Source of the DNA: WVYX01 sp039592335
GTDB taxonomy: Bacteria > Gemmatimonadota > Gemmatimonadetes > Gemmatimonadales > GWC2-71-9
NCBI GenBank assembly: GCA_039592335.1
Contig: JBDHBX010000003.1
Location: forward strand, 62,001-126,000
DNA length: 64,000 nt
Direction: 5' to 3'
In this document: positions 8,886 to 17,571 of the stretch, piece after piece
How the letters are laid out: every line of letters begins with the position of its first letter
Numbering within the stretch: position 1 is the first letter of the stretch
The notes under the pieces: generated by a model
What the model was told of the DNA's origin: nothing
Seen by the model: only the letters and a program-made list of their open reading frames with translations
The model's database searches: none
Position numbers and translations under genes: made by a program

Positions 8886-11800
8886 ATGTTGATGACACGC
8901 AGCACCAGACAGCTACTGGCTGCGGGTCTGGTGGGGCTGACCGCCTGCGACCGCACCCCACCGCTGTTCGAGCTTCTCTCCACGGAAACGACCGGGGTGA
9001 CGTTCGTCAACCAGCTGCCGGAGACGCCCGAGATCAACATCATCAACTACCTGAACTACTACAACGGTGGGGGCGTGGCCGCCGGCGACGTGGATGGCGA
9101 CGGGCTGCCCGACCTGTACTTCACGTCGAACCTCGGGCCCGACCGGCTGTATCGCAACGAAGGGGATTTCCGGTTCGAGGACATCACAGAGCGGGCCGGG
9201 GTGGGGGAAGCGTCGGGCTGGACGAGCGGCGTCACCATGGCGGACGTGAATGGCGACGGGCACCTCGACATCCACGTCTCGACCGTCACCCACCTCACCC
9301 TTCACGGCCGGAACGTGCTCTACATCAATGATGGCGACGGCACCTTCACCGACCGGACCGCCGAATACGGCCTCCATCACGTGGGCTATTCCACGCAGGC
9401 CGCCTTCTTCGACTACGACGGAGACGGCGACCTGGACATGTATCTCTTGAACCACTCCACCCACGAGATGCGCGGGGTCCCCTGGAACCCGCAGCGTGGT
9501 GACCGTCACCCGGAGGCCGGGGATCGCCTGTACAGGAACGACGGCAACCGCTTCGCGGATGTCAGCCAGGCGTCCGGCATCTACGGCGGCGTCGAGGGAT
9601 ACGGCCTGGGCGTGGTTGCCAGCGACCTGAATCTCGACGGCTGTCCCGACCTGTTCGTGGCCAACGATTTCCACGAGAACGACTTTCTCTACTTCAACAA
9701 CTGCGACGGTTCCTTCACCGAGTCCATCACCACGTCCACAGGCCACACCAGCCTCTCTTCGATGGGCGTCGACGCTGCCGATTTCAACAACGACGGCCGA
9801 CCGGACGTGATGGTCCTCGACATGTTGCCGGCACGAGAGGAGATCCTCAAGAGCTCTGCTAGGGCCGAGGACATGCAGACCTACCAGTTCAAGATCACAG
9901 CCGGTTTGCATCCCCAGTTCGTCCGGAACACCCTGCAAGTGAATCGCGGCCAGGGATGGTTTAGCGAGATCGGCCATCTGGCGGGAGTGTATGCGACCGA
10001 CTGGAGCTGGAGCCCGCTGTTTGCCGACCTAGACAACGATGGCTACAAGGACCTGTTCGTCACCAACGGCATCTACCGACGGCCCAACGATCTCGACTAC
10101 ATCAGCTACGTCGCCGACCGCTCCGTGCAGGCGACGTTTGAGCAGGGACTCACCGACGAGTTCCTCACGACGCTGCTAGAGCACATGCCGCAAGTCGCTC
10201 TTCCGAACTATGCGTACCGGAACAACGGGGATCTGACCTTCACGAACATGGCTGAGGCGTGGGGCCTGGCGCAGCCCGGGTTCTCCACGGGCGCCGCCTA
10301 CGTGGACCTGGACAACGACGGCGCACTCGATCTGGTGACGAACAACATCAACGCGCCGGCCGGGATCTACCGGAACCGCGCGCGCGAGCTCAGTGAGAAC
10401 CACTACCTCACAGTCCGGCTGCAGGGCTCGAGGGCGAATACCGCCGGCATCGGTGCGAAGGTCATTATCGAGCGTAGTGGCATGATGCAGCTGCTGGAAC
10501 AGTCGCCGACCCGCGGCTACCAGTCGTCCGTGGACTTGCGGTTGCACTTCGGACTAGGGGCTTCCCAGCGGGTGGACTCGCTGCTCGTCATCTGGCCGGA
10601 TCATCGCTTCCAGGTACTGCGGGACGTGGCAGCCGATCAGACGATCACGCTCTTGCAGGAGGAGGCTACCGGGCGGTATGCGTACGAGGCGGCGGCGAAG
10701 CAGCCGCTGTTCACGGACCTCACGAGCCGGCTGGCCATCGACTACGAGCACGAGGAAAACCGGTTCTTCGACTACACCCGCGAGCCGTTCATCCCGCACC
10801 AACTCTCCACCGAAGGACCCGCCCTCGCTGTCGCCGACGTGAATGGCGACGACCTGGACGACGTGTACGTCGGCGGCGCCAAATGGCAGGCGGGACGGCT
10901 GCTGGTGCAGCGGCGTGACGGGACGTTCCGCCACACCAATGAGTCCGTCTTTCAAGCCGACAGTCTGCTCGAGGATGTCGACGCAGTCTTCTTCGATGCC
11001 GACGGCGACGGGAATCAGGACCTCTACGTCGTGAGCGGTGGGAACGAGTTCTGGGGAGATCACGAGCCGTTGCGAGATCGCCTCTACATCAACGACGGAC
11101 ATGGGACGTTCCAGCGCTCCGAGGATCGGCTGCCGTTGTTCTTCGAGAACGGCTCCTGCGTGGCGCCGGGTGACTTCGACGGAGACGGCTACCTCGATCT
11201 CTTCGTCGGCGGCCGGGTCGTGTCGCGCCAGTACGGCCTCATCCCGCGCAGTTACCTGCTGCAGAACGACGGCACGGGGCGGTTTCGCGATGTGACCCTC
11301 GAGCACGCGCCGGCGCTGGCCGAGGCTGGGATGGTGTCCTCGGCCGCGTGGGTCGATTATGACGACGATGGCCAGCTCGACCTGGTCGTCGTCGGAGAGT
11401 GGATGCCGATACGCGTGTTCCGACAACAGGATGGCCGTTTCATGGACCGCACCGCCGAGGCCGGTCTGTCGGGCACGAACGGCTGGTGGAACAGCGTGGC
11501 GGTGGCCGACCTGCAGGGCAATGGGCACCCAGATCTCATCCTGGGCAACCTGGGGCTCAACTCCTACATCCGGGCTTCATCCGAGGAGCCTGCGCGGCTG
11601 TACATCCATGATTTTGCTCGGAACGTCGCGTTGGAGCAGATCCTCACGTTCTACAAGAACGGCGTGAGCTATCCGCTCGCGGGACGGGATGAACTGATAC
11701 GATCCATCCCACAGCTACGCAGCCGGTACGCCTCCTATGCCGATTTCGGCGCCAGCAGGATCGAGGACGTGTTTCCGAAGTCGGAATTGCGGCAGGCACA

Positions 11801-12230
11801 GGTTCGGGAAGCGTATCTGTTCGCCAGCTCCGTGGCGCTCAACAACGGAGAGGGTTCCTTCCACCTCCGCCCCCTACCCGTTGAGGCCCAGTTCGCCCCG
11901 ATCTATGCCGTCCTGCCGGGAGACTTCGACGGCGACGGTCACACCGATCTGGTTGTCGCGGGCAATTTCCTCGGGGTCCCGCCCCTGCGCGGGCGCTATG
12001 ATGCCAGCTATGGCTTGTTGCTGCGCGGCGACGGAGCGGGTGGCTTAGCGCCGGTGGACCTGGAGGCGGGCAATCTGGTGATCCTCGGCGAGGTGCGCGA
12101 CCTGGAGCTACTGCGGTACGCCGACGGTGGCCACCTGATCGTCGTGGCGCGCAACAACGACCCGCTCCAGATCGTTCGCCCGCTGCGCTTGGGCTCCCCT
12201 CACGGCAGCGGCTCGGTCAGCGTGCCCTGA
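8886..12230 (+). CDS. Double FG-GAP/VCBS + UnbV_ASPIC (CRTAC1-type) lipoprotein
   Basis: An intact 1114-residue lipoprotein. ATG 8886 gives the signal MLMTRSTRQLLAAGLVGLTAC with lipobox LTAC; the frame extends upstream to 8826 but without a signal. Layout: propeller one with many Ca-type loops (DVDGDGLPD, DVNGDGHLD, DYDGDGDLD) at about 50-480, UnbV_ASPIC at about 505-580 (GIGAKVIIERSG and GYQSSVDLRLHFGLG), then propeller two at about 600-1080 (DVNGDDLDD, DADGDGNQD, DFDGDGYLD, DFDGDGHTD). It is the same architecture as the frameshifted gene at 2769-6193, so the two arose by duplication. It follows the GH97 gene by 90 bases. Family function is not established; binding of glycan at the cell surface is inferred from its constant company with SusCD. 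Confidence 0.88.
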   Translation: MLMTRSTRQLLAAGLVGLTACDRTPPLFELLSTETTGVTFVNQLPETPEINIINYLNYYNGGGVAAGDVDGDGLPDLYFTSNLGPDRLYRNEGDFRFEDITERAGVGEASGWTSGVTMADVNGDGHLDIHVSTVTHLTLHGRNVLYINDGDGTFTDRTAEYGLHHVGYSTQAAFFDYDGDGDLDMYLLNHSTHEMRGVPWNPQRGDRHPEAGDRLYRNDGNRFADVSQASGIYGGVEGYGLGVVASDLNLDGCPDLFVANDFHENDFLYFNNCDGSFTESITTSTGHTSLSSMGVDAADFNNDGRPDVMVLDMLPAREEILKSSARAEDMQTYQFKITAGLHPQFVRNTLQVNRGQGWFSEIGHLAGVYATDWSWSPLFADLDNDGYKDLFVTNGIYRRPNDLDYISYVADRSVQATFEQGLTDEFLTTLLEHMPQVALPNYAYRNNGDLTFTNMAEAWGLAQPGFSTGAAYVDLDNDGALDLVTNNINAPAGIYRNRARELSENHYLTVRLQGSRANTAGIGAKVIIERSGMMQLLEQSPTRGYQSSVDLRLHFGLGASQRVDSLLVIWPDHRFQVLRDVAADQTITLLQEEATGRYAYEAAAKQPLFTDLTSRLAIDYEHEENRFFDYTREPFIPHQLSTEGPALAVADVNGDDLDDVYVGGAKWQAGRLLVQRRDGTFRHTNESVFQADSLLEDVDAVFFDADGDGNQDLYVVSGGNEFWGDHEPLRDRLYINDGHGTFQRSEDRLPLFFENGSCVAPGDFDGDGYLDLFVGGRVVSRQYGLIPRSYLLQNDGTGRFRDVTLEHAPALAEAGMVSSAAWVDYDDDGQLDLVVVGEWMPIRVFRQQDGRFMDRTAEAGLSGTNGWWNSVAVADLQGNGHPDLILGNLGLNSYIRASSEEPARLYIHDFARNVALEQILTFYKNGVSYPLAGRDELIRSIPQLRSRYASYADFGASRIEDVFPKSELRQAQVREAYLFASSVALNNGEGSFHLRPLPVEAQFAPIYAVLPGDFDGDGHTDLVVAGNFLGVPPLRGRYDASYGLLLRGDGAGGLAPVDLEAGNLVILGEVRDLELLRYADGGHLIVVARNNDPLQIVRPLRLGSPHGSGSVSVP

Positions 12231-12236
12231 TCGGAG

Positions 12237-12257
12237 GGCGGCGGCGCGGCCGCCGTC
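12237..12257. terminator. GC hairpin between convergent genes
   Basis: Arms 12237-12245 and 12249-12257 pair over 9 bp (one G-U) around a GCG loop, in the 32-base gap between two genes that end toward each other. No T-run follows on either strand. A bidirectional terminator is the natural reading. Confidence 0.5.
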
Positions 12258-12262
12258 GCCCC

Positions 12263-15200
12263 TCACCGGCCGCGTTCAGTGACGAGCGCTCGATGGAATT
12301 CCCCAGGCGTCACGTAGCGGGTGTGGAACGCCTTCCAGTCGTCGGGGTGGCGACGGTACGCCGGATCGTCCTCCAACCGGCCCGGTGGGCGGGTGTAGTC
12401 AGACAGCCCATGATACGGCAGCGGGAGGACCGTGGTTGAGAAGCCGGTGTTGTAATCGCCGTCCTTCACCCAGCCGTCGCCGACCAGCACGAAGTCGCGC
12501 GTCCAGCCGGCGCGTGGGGGAGGCGGAGCCGGAAACCGGAGCGCCAATTCGTCCGCCGCGTTCATGATGACGTACCGGTCGTCGACCCCCTCGATCAGCG
12601 GGCGGACGTCGCCGAAGCGGGTGTGAAATCCCACGAGGTCGCGCCACAGTGGTGCCGTGCCGGCAAGCGTGTTGTAGTCGGGAAGCTCAGGCGCGGTGCG
12701 GCGGGCCTGGGTGACTTTCGAGAAGCCACGGTACCGCAGCTCGGCAGCGGCCGGCAGGAGCCGGTGCATGGTGACCGGGGCGTCGGGATATCCCACGGCC
12801 CACGCGATGCGGTCCCAGTAGATCTCCATATTGGTGCGCAGGCGCACGCGGCGCGGCGTGCCGGGCCGGAACGCGTGCTGCAGGTCGATCAGCATCGTCT
12901 TCGTCTTCCCAGCCGGGAATCCGAGATCGGCCTGCGTCACCACCCATCCCCCCCGACCGTCCGGTACCTCGAGCTGCAGCCCACGCGGCGTTCGATGGCT
13001 ACCCTGAGTGACGGCGACGTTGATTGAGGCGTCGGTAGGGTAGACCCAACCGGAAGCCACCAGCCAGAGCGGCCCCTCCGTCGGTACGGCGTCGCCGAGC
13101 GCCACCTCGACGTAGTGTTCGGTCGCGATCCCCTGATAGGGACCCAATGCGAAGGTGTCCACGAACCGCTCGTCGAGTGCGCGGACCAGTGCGGTCACGT
13201 CGCGGCCCGCATGATCGCGCGCCCATGCCACGCCCTGGAGCGGTTGCATCGCCTGAACGGCGGGTGCTGGCGCCGGAAGCGTGAAGCGCTCGTCGACGAA
13301 CACATCGGTGCCCGTGGGATGGTCCACCACCAGCAGGGCGACGTGGTCGAAGAAGTGCGTCTCCCACAACTCCCCCGTGATACGCACGTCGTAGGACCCG
13401 TCGCGGGGAGCCAACTGGTCGCCCCGGATCTTGATCCAGTCCTCGCTGTGGATTACCGCCGCGTCCCCCTGCGCGTTGATCCGCAGCCCGAGCGCCGTCC
13501 GCCACAGAAAATCCGTGACGAATTGCATCGCTGCGCCGTCGAAGGTGAATACCCAGGGGCACGAGCCCTTGAGCCGCTGGCGTGTCAGGATGGTCTCGGT
13601 GGTGGCGGCGAGGTTGAATTCGGCCTGCACGGTCCCGTTCGGCCAGATGAATCGGGCGACGTGGACCTGTGGCTGCTCCCCCAATCCGAAGTGCACGACA
13701 GGGCTACTGATCAACCGCTTCTGGTACAGCAGGCCTGCCCGGACCTCGATCTCGCCGCCGATGCCGAACGTGTTGATGCGTCGATCCCCGAACATCTCTG
13801 CCGCCCGGGGGTGAATGCTCACGGAGTAGTAATCCAGGGTGCCCTCGTTGATGAGCAACCCCGGTTGGCCGCCCGGCAACACCCCAAGCAGATCGAGGCG
13901 ACCTTCGCCGCTGATGTCTCTGACATTCGTGATATGCGCCTCGATTGGCGGGAGCGGCCACAGGCCAAAGGCGGTGCGGAGCCAGGCCCGGGCGCCCGCG
14001 GGTGTCGAGACCACCAGATCGAGATCGCCGTTGTTATCCAGGTCGGCGACGAGAAGTCGCGTCGATGCAACGTCGCCCCCGGAGAGACCCGGCCACCGCG
14101 CGAGCACTCCGGCCTCCCAACCACTGTCGTCCAGCGAGAGGCGGCTCAGTACCCCGTCTCCCCGGAGGAGGATCAGGTCGAGGGTGGCGTCCTGATTCAG
14201 ATCGGCCGCGGCGATCGCTCGCACGGAGCCGAGCGTGTCGGGCAGGGGGTGCGGCTGGAACTGGGGGGCGCGCGAGCGCCGGTTGAGGAACACCTGCAGG
14301 CGACCGGCGGCATCGAGGAGAGCCGCATCGGGATCACCGTCGGCATCCAGATCGGCCCACACGAAGTCGCGCAGGCTGGATACACCCGCAAACGCAGGAG
14401 CGCGCTCGAATGTCCCGTCGCCCCGGTTCCACAGCACCGCCGGCGTGCCCTCGACTCGGGCGAGCACGAGATCCAGGTCACCCTCCATGTCCAGATCGGC
14501 AGCCCAAGCGCCGGCGTAGGCGGAACGAGCCACGGCCGGCGTGACCGCCTCGCCGGTCGCGTCGGTGAAAGAGCCGTTCCCGTCTTGGCGCAGGACGCGA
14601 AGGCCGCCAGATCCTGCCAGCACGAGGTCCTGGCGGAAGTCGTAGTTGTAGTCCAGGGGCGCCACGGCGACCGGCGAGAGCGGCTGAGCGGACCCTCCTC
14701 CCGGAAAGGCGAACGCGTCGGTCTGATTGGGCTCCGGCGAGACCCACAGGGTATCGCCACTCGCGGCGAGCAGAGCCAGCGGCACGTCCTCGCTGAGCCA
14801 CAGCGAACGCACCCACGCCGTGGGTCCCTGACCCACCGACAGTGTCTCCGCCGCGAACCTGACACCCGTATCCGGCGGCGCCGACTGAGCGGGAGGGGTC
14901 GGCAGTCGCACGAAGCGGGTGAGCAAGACATCCGCTCGGCTCGGCGACGTGAATACGGCATCCTGGTCGTCACGGTAGGCGGGCAGGATTTGCAATCTGT
15001 TCTGCAGAACCGCGATCTCGCTGGCGGCACGGTCGAACTCCCCGGTCTCTCCGGCGGTCCGCACCGTCCCGAGCTCGGCGGCGAGGGGGAACGACAGACT
15101 CTCGGCCCGCGCGCCGATGCGGTCGAGCGTTTGGCGTAGTGTCTCGCTGTCGCGCAGTTCCGCGGCGAGCCGCCCGCGCTCGAGCAGGGCCACCAGATTC

Positions 15201-15715
15201 CCGGACTCCACGGCCAGCATCCGGTCGATCACCTGCATCGCCTCGAGGGCGCTCCCGGGACGGTCCTGCTGCTGCACGACCTGGGCCAGGAGATAGAGCG
15301 CCTTCAGGTTCCGGGGATCGAGTTCGACGGCGCGGCGGAGGTGTTCCGTCGCCGCGTCCAAATGGTCCCGCTCGCGCTCGAGAAGCGCGGACATGAGCTG
15401 GATGCGGCTATTCTCGGGTGCCAGCCGACGCGCCTCTCCCAGCCAAGAGGCTGCCTGTTCCCGCTCACGCCGCAGGAGCGCGATCAGGCCGCGATCGGCC
15501 CAGCCGGCCGGCTCCCGAGGGACGAGCTCGGTGACGCGCTGAAACGCCGCCGCAGCCAGTCCGGTCTCGCCCACCTGCGCCGCAGCCACACCTCTGTAGA
15601 AGGCCGCAACGGCCTCCGCGAACGTAGGAGAGGATGGGTCGGGTAGAGCGCGCTCGCAGGCCGCAGCCACCACAGTGAGCACGAGCGCGGCGGAAAGACG
15701 AAGAGCGAGTCTCAA
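12263..15715 (-). CDS. TPR + FG-GAP/VCBS + UnbV_ASPIC lipoprotein
   Basis: A 1150-residue lipoprotein starting at TTG 15715 (MRLALRLSAALVLTVVAAAC, lipobox AAAC); no better start is seen but the ribosome-binding site is weak. Residues about 30-200 are TPR helices (AVAAFYRGVAAAQVGETGLA, LRRAVELDPRNLKALYLLAQ). Then a single FG-GAP propeller (about 330-620: YNYDFRQDLVLAG, DLDMEGDLDLVLA, DLDNNGDLDLVVS), an UnbV_ASPIC domain (about 660-710, INTFGIGGEIEVRAGLLYQK), and a C-terminal half of some 440 residues beginning CPWVFTFDGAAMQFVTDFLW that I do not recognise as a named fold. It is the third ASPIC protein in the locus but the only one with TPRs, which suggests a scaffold or assembly role. It lies convergent with the previous gene and divergent from the symporter. 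Confidence 0.82.
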   Translation of the reverse strand: MRLALRLSAALVLTVVAAACERALPDPSSPTFAEAVAAFYRGVAAAQVGETGLAAAAFQRVTELVPREPAGWADRGLIALLRREREQAASWLGEARRLAPENSRIQLMSALLERERDHLDAATEHLRRAVELDPRNLKALYLLAQVVQQQDRPGSALEAMQVIDRMLAVESGNLVALLERGRLAAELRDSETLRQTLDRIGARAESLSFPLAAELGTVRTAGETGEFDRAASEIAVLQNRLQILPAYRDDQDAVFTSPSRADVLLTRFVRLPTPPAQSAPPDTGVRFAAETLSVGQGPTAWVRSLWLSEDVPLALLAASGDTLWVSPEPNQTDAFAFPGGGSAQPLSPVAVAPLDYNYDFRQDLVLAGSGGLRVLRQDGNGSFTDATGEAVTPAVARSAYAGAWAADLDMEGDLDLVLARVEGTPAVLWNRGDGTFERAPAFAGVSSLRDFVWADLDADGDPDAALLDAAGRLQVFLNRRSRAPQFQPHPLPDTLGSVRAIAAADLNQDATLDLILLRGDGVLSRLSLDDSGWEAGVLARWPGLSGGDVASTRLLVADLDNNGDLDLVVSTPAGARAWLRTAFGLWPLPPIEAHITNVRDISGEGRLDLLGVLPGGQPGLLINEGTLDYYSVSIHPRAAEMFGDRRINTFGIGGEIEVRAGLLYQKRLISSPVVHFGLGEQPQVHVARFIWPNGTVQAEFNLAATTETILTRQRLKGSCPWVFTFDGAAMQFVTDFLWRTALGLRINAQGDAAVIHSEDWIKIRGDQLAPRDGSYDVRITGELWETHFFDHVALLVVDHPTGTDVFVDERFTLPAPAPAVQAMQPLQGVAWARDHAGRDVTALVRALDERFVDTFALGPYQGIATEHYVEVALGDAVPTEGPLWLVASGWVYPTDASINVAVTQGSHRTPRGLQLEVPDGRGGWVVTQADLGFPAGKTKTMLIDLQHAFRPGTPRRVRLRTNMEIYWDRIAWAVGYPDAPVTMHRLLPAAAELRYRGFSKVTQARRTAPELPDYNTLAGTAPLWRDLVGFHTRFGDVRPLIEGVDDRYVIMNAADELALRFPAPPPPRAGWTRDFVLVGDGWVKDGDYNTGFSTTVLPLPYHGLSDYTRPPGRLEDDPAYRRHPDDWKAFHTRYVTPGEFHRALVTERGR

Positions 15716-15858
15716 CGGGCGTGACCGACGGTAGACTGGGAAAGCTGCTCTATGCTCTGCAAGAGCGTGAAGCTAAGTCGTGGAGGTAATGGGGCGCAAG
15801 ACGACGCACGGCGCCCCACCGCAGCACCGGCGGGTCGTGGCCAGCAGGCAACAAAGCA

Positions 15859-15887
15859 TTCCGTGCCGGCGTGGATCGCCGTATACT
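15859..15887 (+). promoter_or_regulatory. Candidate sigma70-type promoter for the symporter
   Basis: TTCCGT (15859-15864), a 17-base spacer and TATACT (15882-15887) stand in the 270-base divergent gap, about 100 bases before the symporter ATG. The -10 box is good, the -35 box matches TTGACA at only half its positions. The rest of the gap (15716-15985) shows nothing else I can support. Confidence 0.3.
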
Positions 15888-15985
15888 GGGCAGATTCCGC
15901 GCGGGAACCCCGATGCCGCTTGCCGCCGCAGGTGGCGCCCACCGTCCGTGGATCCCGCCATAGACCCTGAGCCGGAGAGGTCGCC

Positions 15986-17505
15986 GTGGGCTTGCTAGCG
16001 AGCGTGGACTGGGTGGTGGTCGCTATCTACTTCCTGCTGGTCTTCGGCGTCGCGATCTGGGCCACGCTGCGAGAACGCGCAGCCCACGCGACGTCGCAGG
16101 ACTACTTCTTGGCGGGCCGCCACGCCGGTTGGTTCATTGTGGGCGCCTCGCTGTTTGCGTCCAATATCGGATCCGAACACCTGGTCGGTCTGGCGGGAAC
16201 CGGCGCCGCCAGCGGCGTGGCCGTGGCGCAGTTCGAGGTCCTCGCCTCGCTAATCCTCCTGTGGCGGTGATTTCCATTATCGGCTACGTGCTGACCAAGA
16301 TCTCGGTGACGATCGCCGCCGGCGGCATCGTCTTCGAGGCAATCATGGGGATCGACTTCTGGACCGGCGCCCTGGTCGTCGTGGTCATTACCGGCCTGTA
16401 CACCATCTTCGGCGGACTGCGGGCGGTGCTGTACACGGATCTACTGCAGATGTTCGTCCTGATCGGCGGCGCGGTGGCCGTCATGTTCCTCGGGCTCCAC
16501 GCCCTGGGGGGCTGGGGTGCGTTGACAGAGACGGTGGGGCCCGGGTTCCTCACCTTGTGGAAGCCGGTGTCGGACCCGGACTTCCCCTGGACCGGCATTC
16601 TATTCGGGGCGCCGATCCTCGGTGTCTGGTACTGGTGCACCGATCAGTTCATCGTGCAACGCGTACTGGCGGCACATAACCAGGATAACGCCCGGCGTGG
16701 CACGATATGGGCGGGATACCTGAAGCTGCTGCCGCTCTTCATCTTTGTGATCCCCGGCGTGATCGCGTACGCGCTGTCGCAGCAGGGACGGCTGCAGCTG
16801 GCCGCGCCGGACGAGGCGCTGCCCACGCTCATCGCGGTGCTGCTCCCGGTCGGGTTGCGCGGCCTGGTGGTCGCCGGGTTGCTGGCAGCACTCATGAGCT
16901 CGCTTTCCTCAGTGTTCAATTCCACCTCGACCCTGGTCACTCTGGACGTCTACAAGAAGCTGCGCCCGGCGGCATCCGAACGGCGGCTCGTGCTGGTCGG
17001 GCAGGCCACCACCGCGCTGCTGGTGGGCTTCGGCCTGCTGTGGATCCCTTTCATGAAGCTGATCTCCGGGCAGCTCTACCAGTACCTGCAGAGCGTGCAG
17101 GCGTACATCTCGCCCCCGATCGCGGCGGTGTTCCTGATTGGCGTGCTGTGGCAGCGGGTCAACGCGAATGGCGCCATCGCGGCCCTGATCACGGGATTCG
17201 TGTTGGGCATGGGGCGACTCGTGGTGGAAATCAGTCAGCCGCTCCAAAGAGGGTTCTTGGAGGTCTACGCCGATATCAATTTCCTGCACTTCGCCGTCAT
17301 CCTCTTCATGATCTGCACGGCCGTGCTCGTGATTGTGAGTCTGCTGACGCCACCGCCACCCGCCTCCAAGGTGGCCGGCCTCACGTTCACCACTCAGGAC
17401 CCAGCCGCTGCACTGGAATCCGATCGCCGCTGGCGAGCCAGGGACCTGCTGCTGAGCCTGGGGCTGGTAGTCTGCGTCGGGTTGGTGTGGATCTACTTCT
17501 CCTGA
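15986..17505 (+). pseudogene. Sodium:solute symporter (SSS family) with internal deletion and frameshift
   Basis: The N-terminus (TM1-TM2: AIYFLLVFGVAIWATL, then SQDYFLAGRHAGWFIVGASL and SEHLVGLAGTGAASG) is read from ATG 15986 and ends at a stop at 16268-16270. The rest continues in another frame from about 16264 (AVISIIGYVLTKISVTIAAG) to TGA 17503-17505 with normal SSS helices and ALMSSLSSVFNSTSTLVTLD. Compared with the intact symporter at 28196-29854, some 32 residues are missing at the join, including the loop signature TMPEFLERR. So the lesion is a deletion of roughly 95-100 bases that is not a multiple of three. As it stands no functional transporter can be made. Decay or a collapsed assembly are both possible. 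The neighbouring GH13 gene is convergent. Confidence 0.8.
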
Positions 17506-17530
17506 CCTGGGGGCCTTCGTGACGCAGCAC

Positions 17531-17558
17531 CTCAAGCTGCCGCGGCCGGTAGCTCGAG
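17531..17558. terminator. Hairpin between convergent symporter and GH13 genes
   Basis: Twelve-base arms 17531-17542 and 17547-17558 pair with one A-C mismatch and one G-U around a CGGC loop, in the 66-base gap between two converging genes. A bidirectional terminator is likely; no T-run. Confidence 0.45.
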
Positions 17559-17571
17559 GCCCGCAGCGGTG

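Noticed and set aside
15986..17505. Two separate small transporter genes instead of one broken symporter
   Set aside because: Neither half has a complete SSS fold and the second has no start with a ribosome site; together they match one symporter minus a loop.
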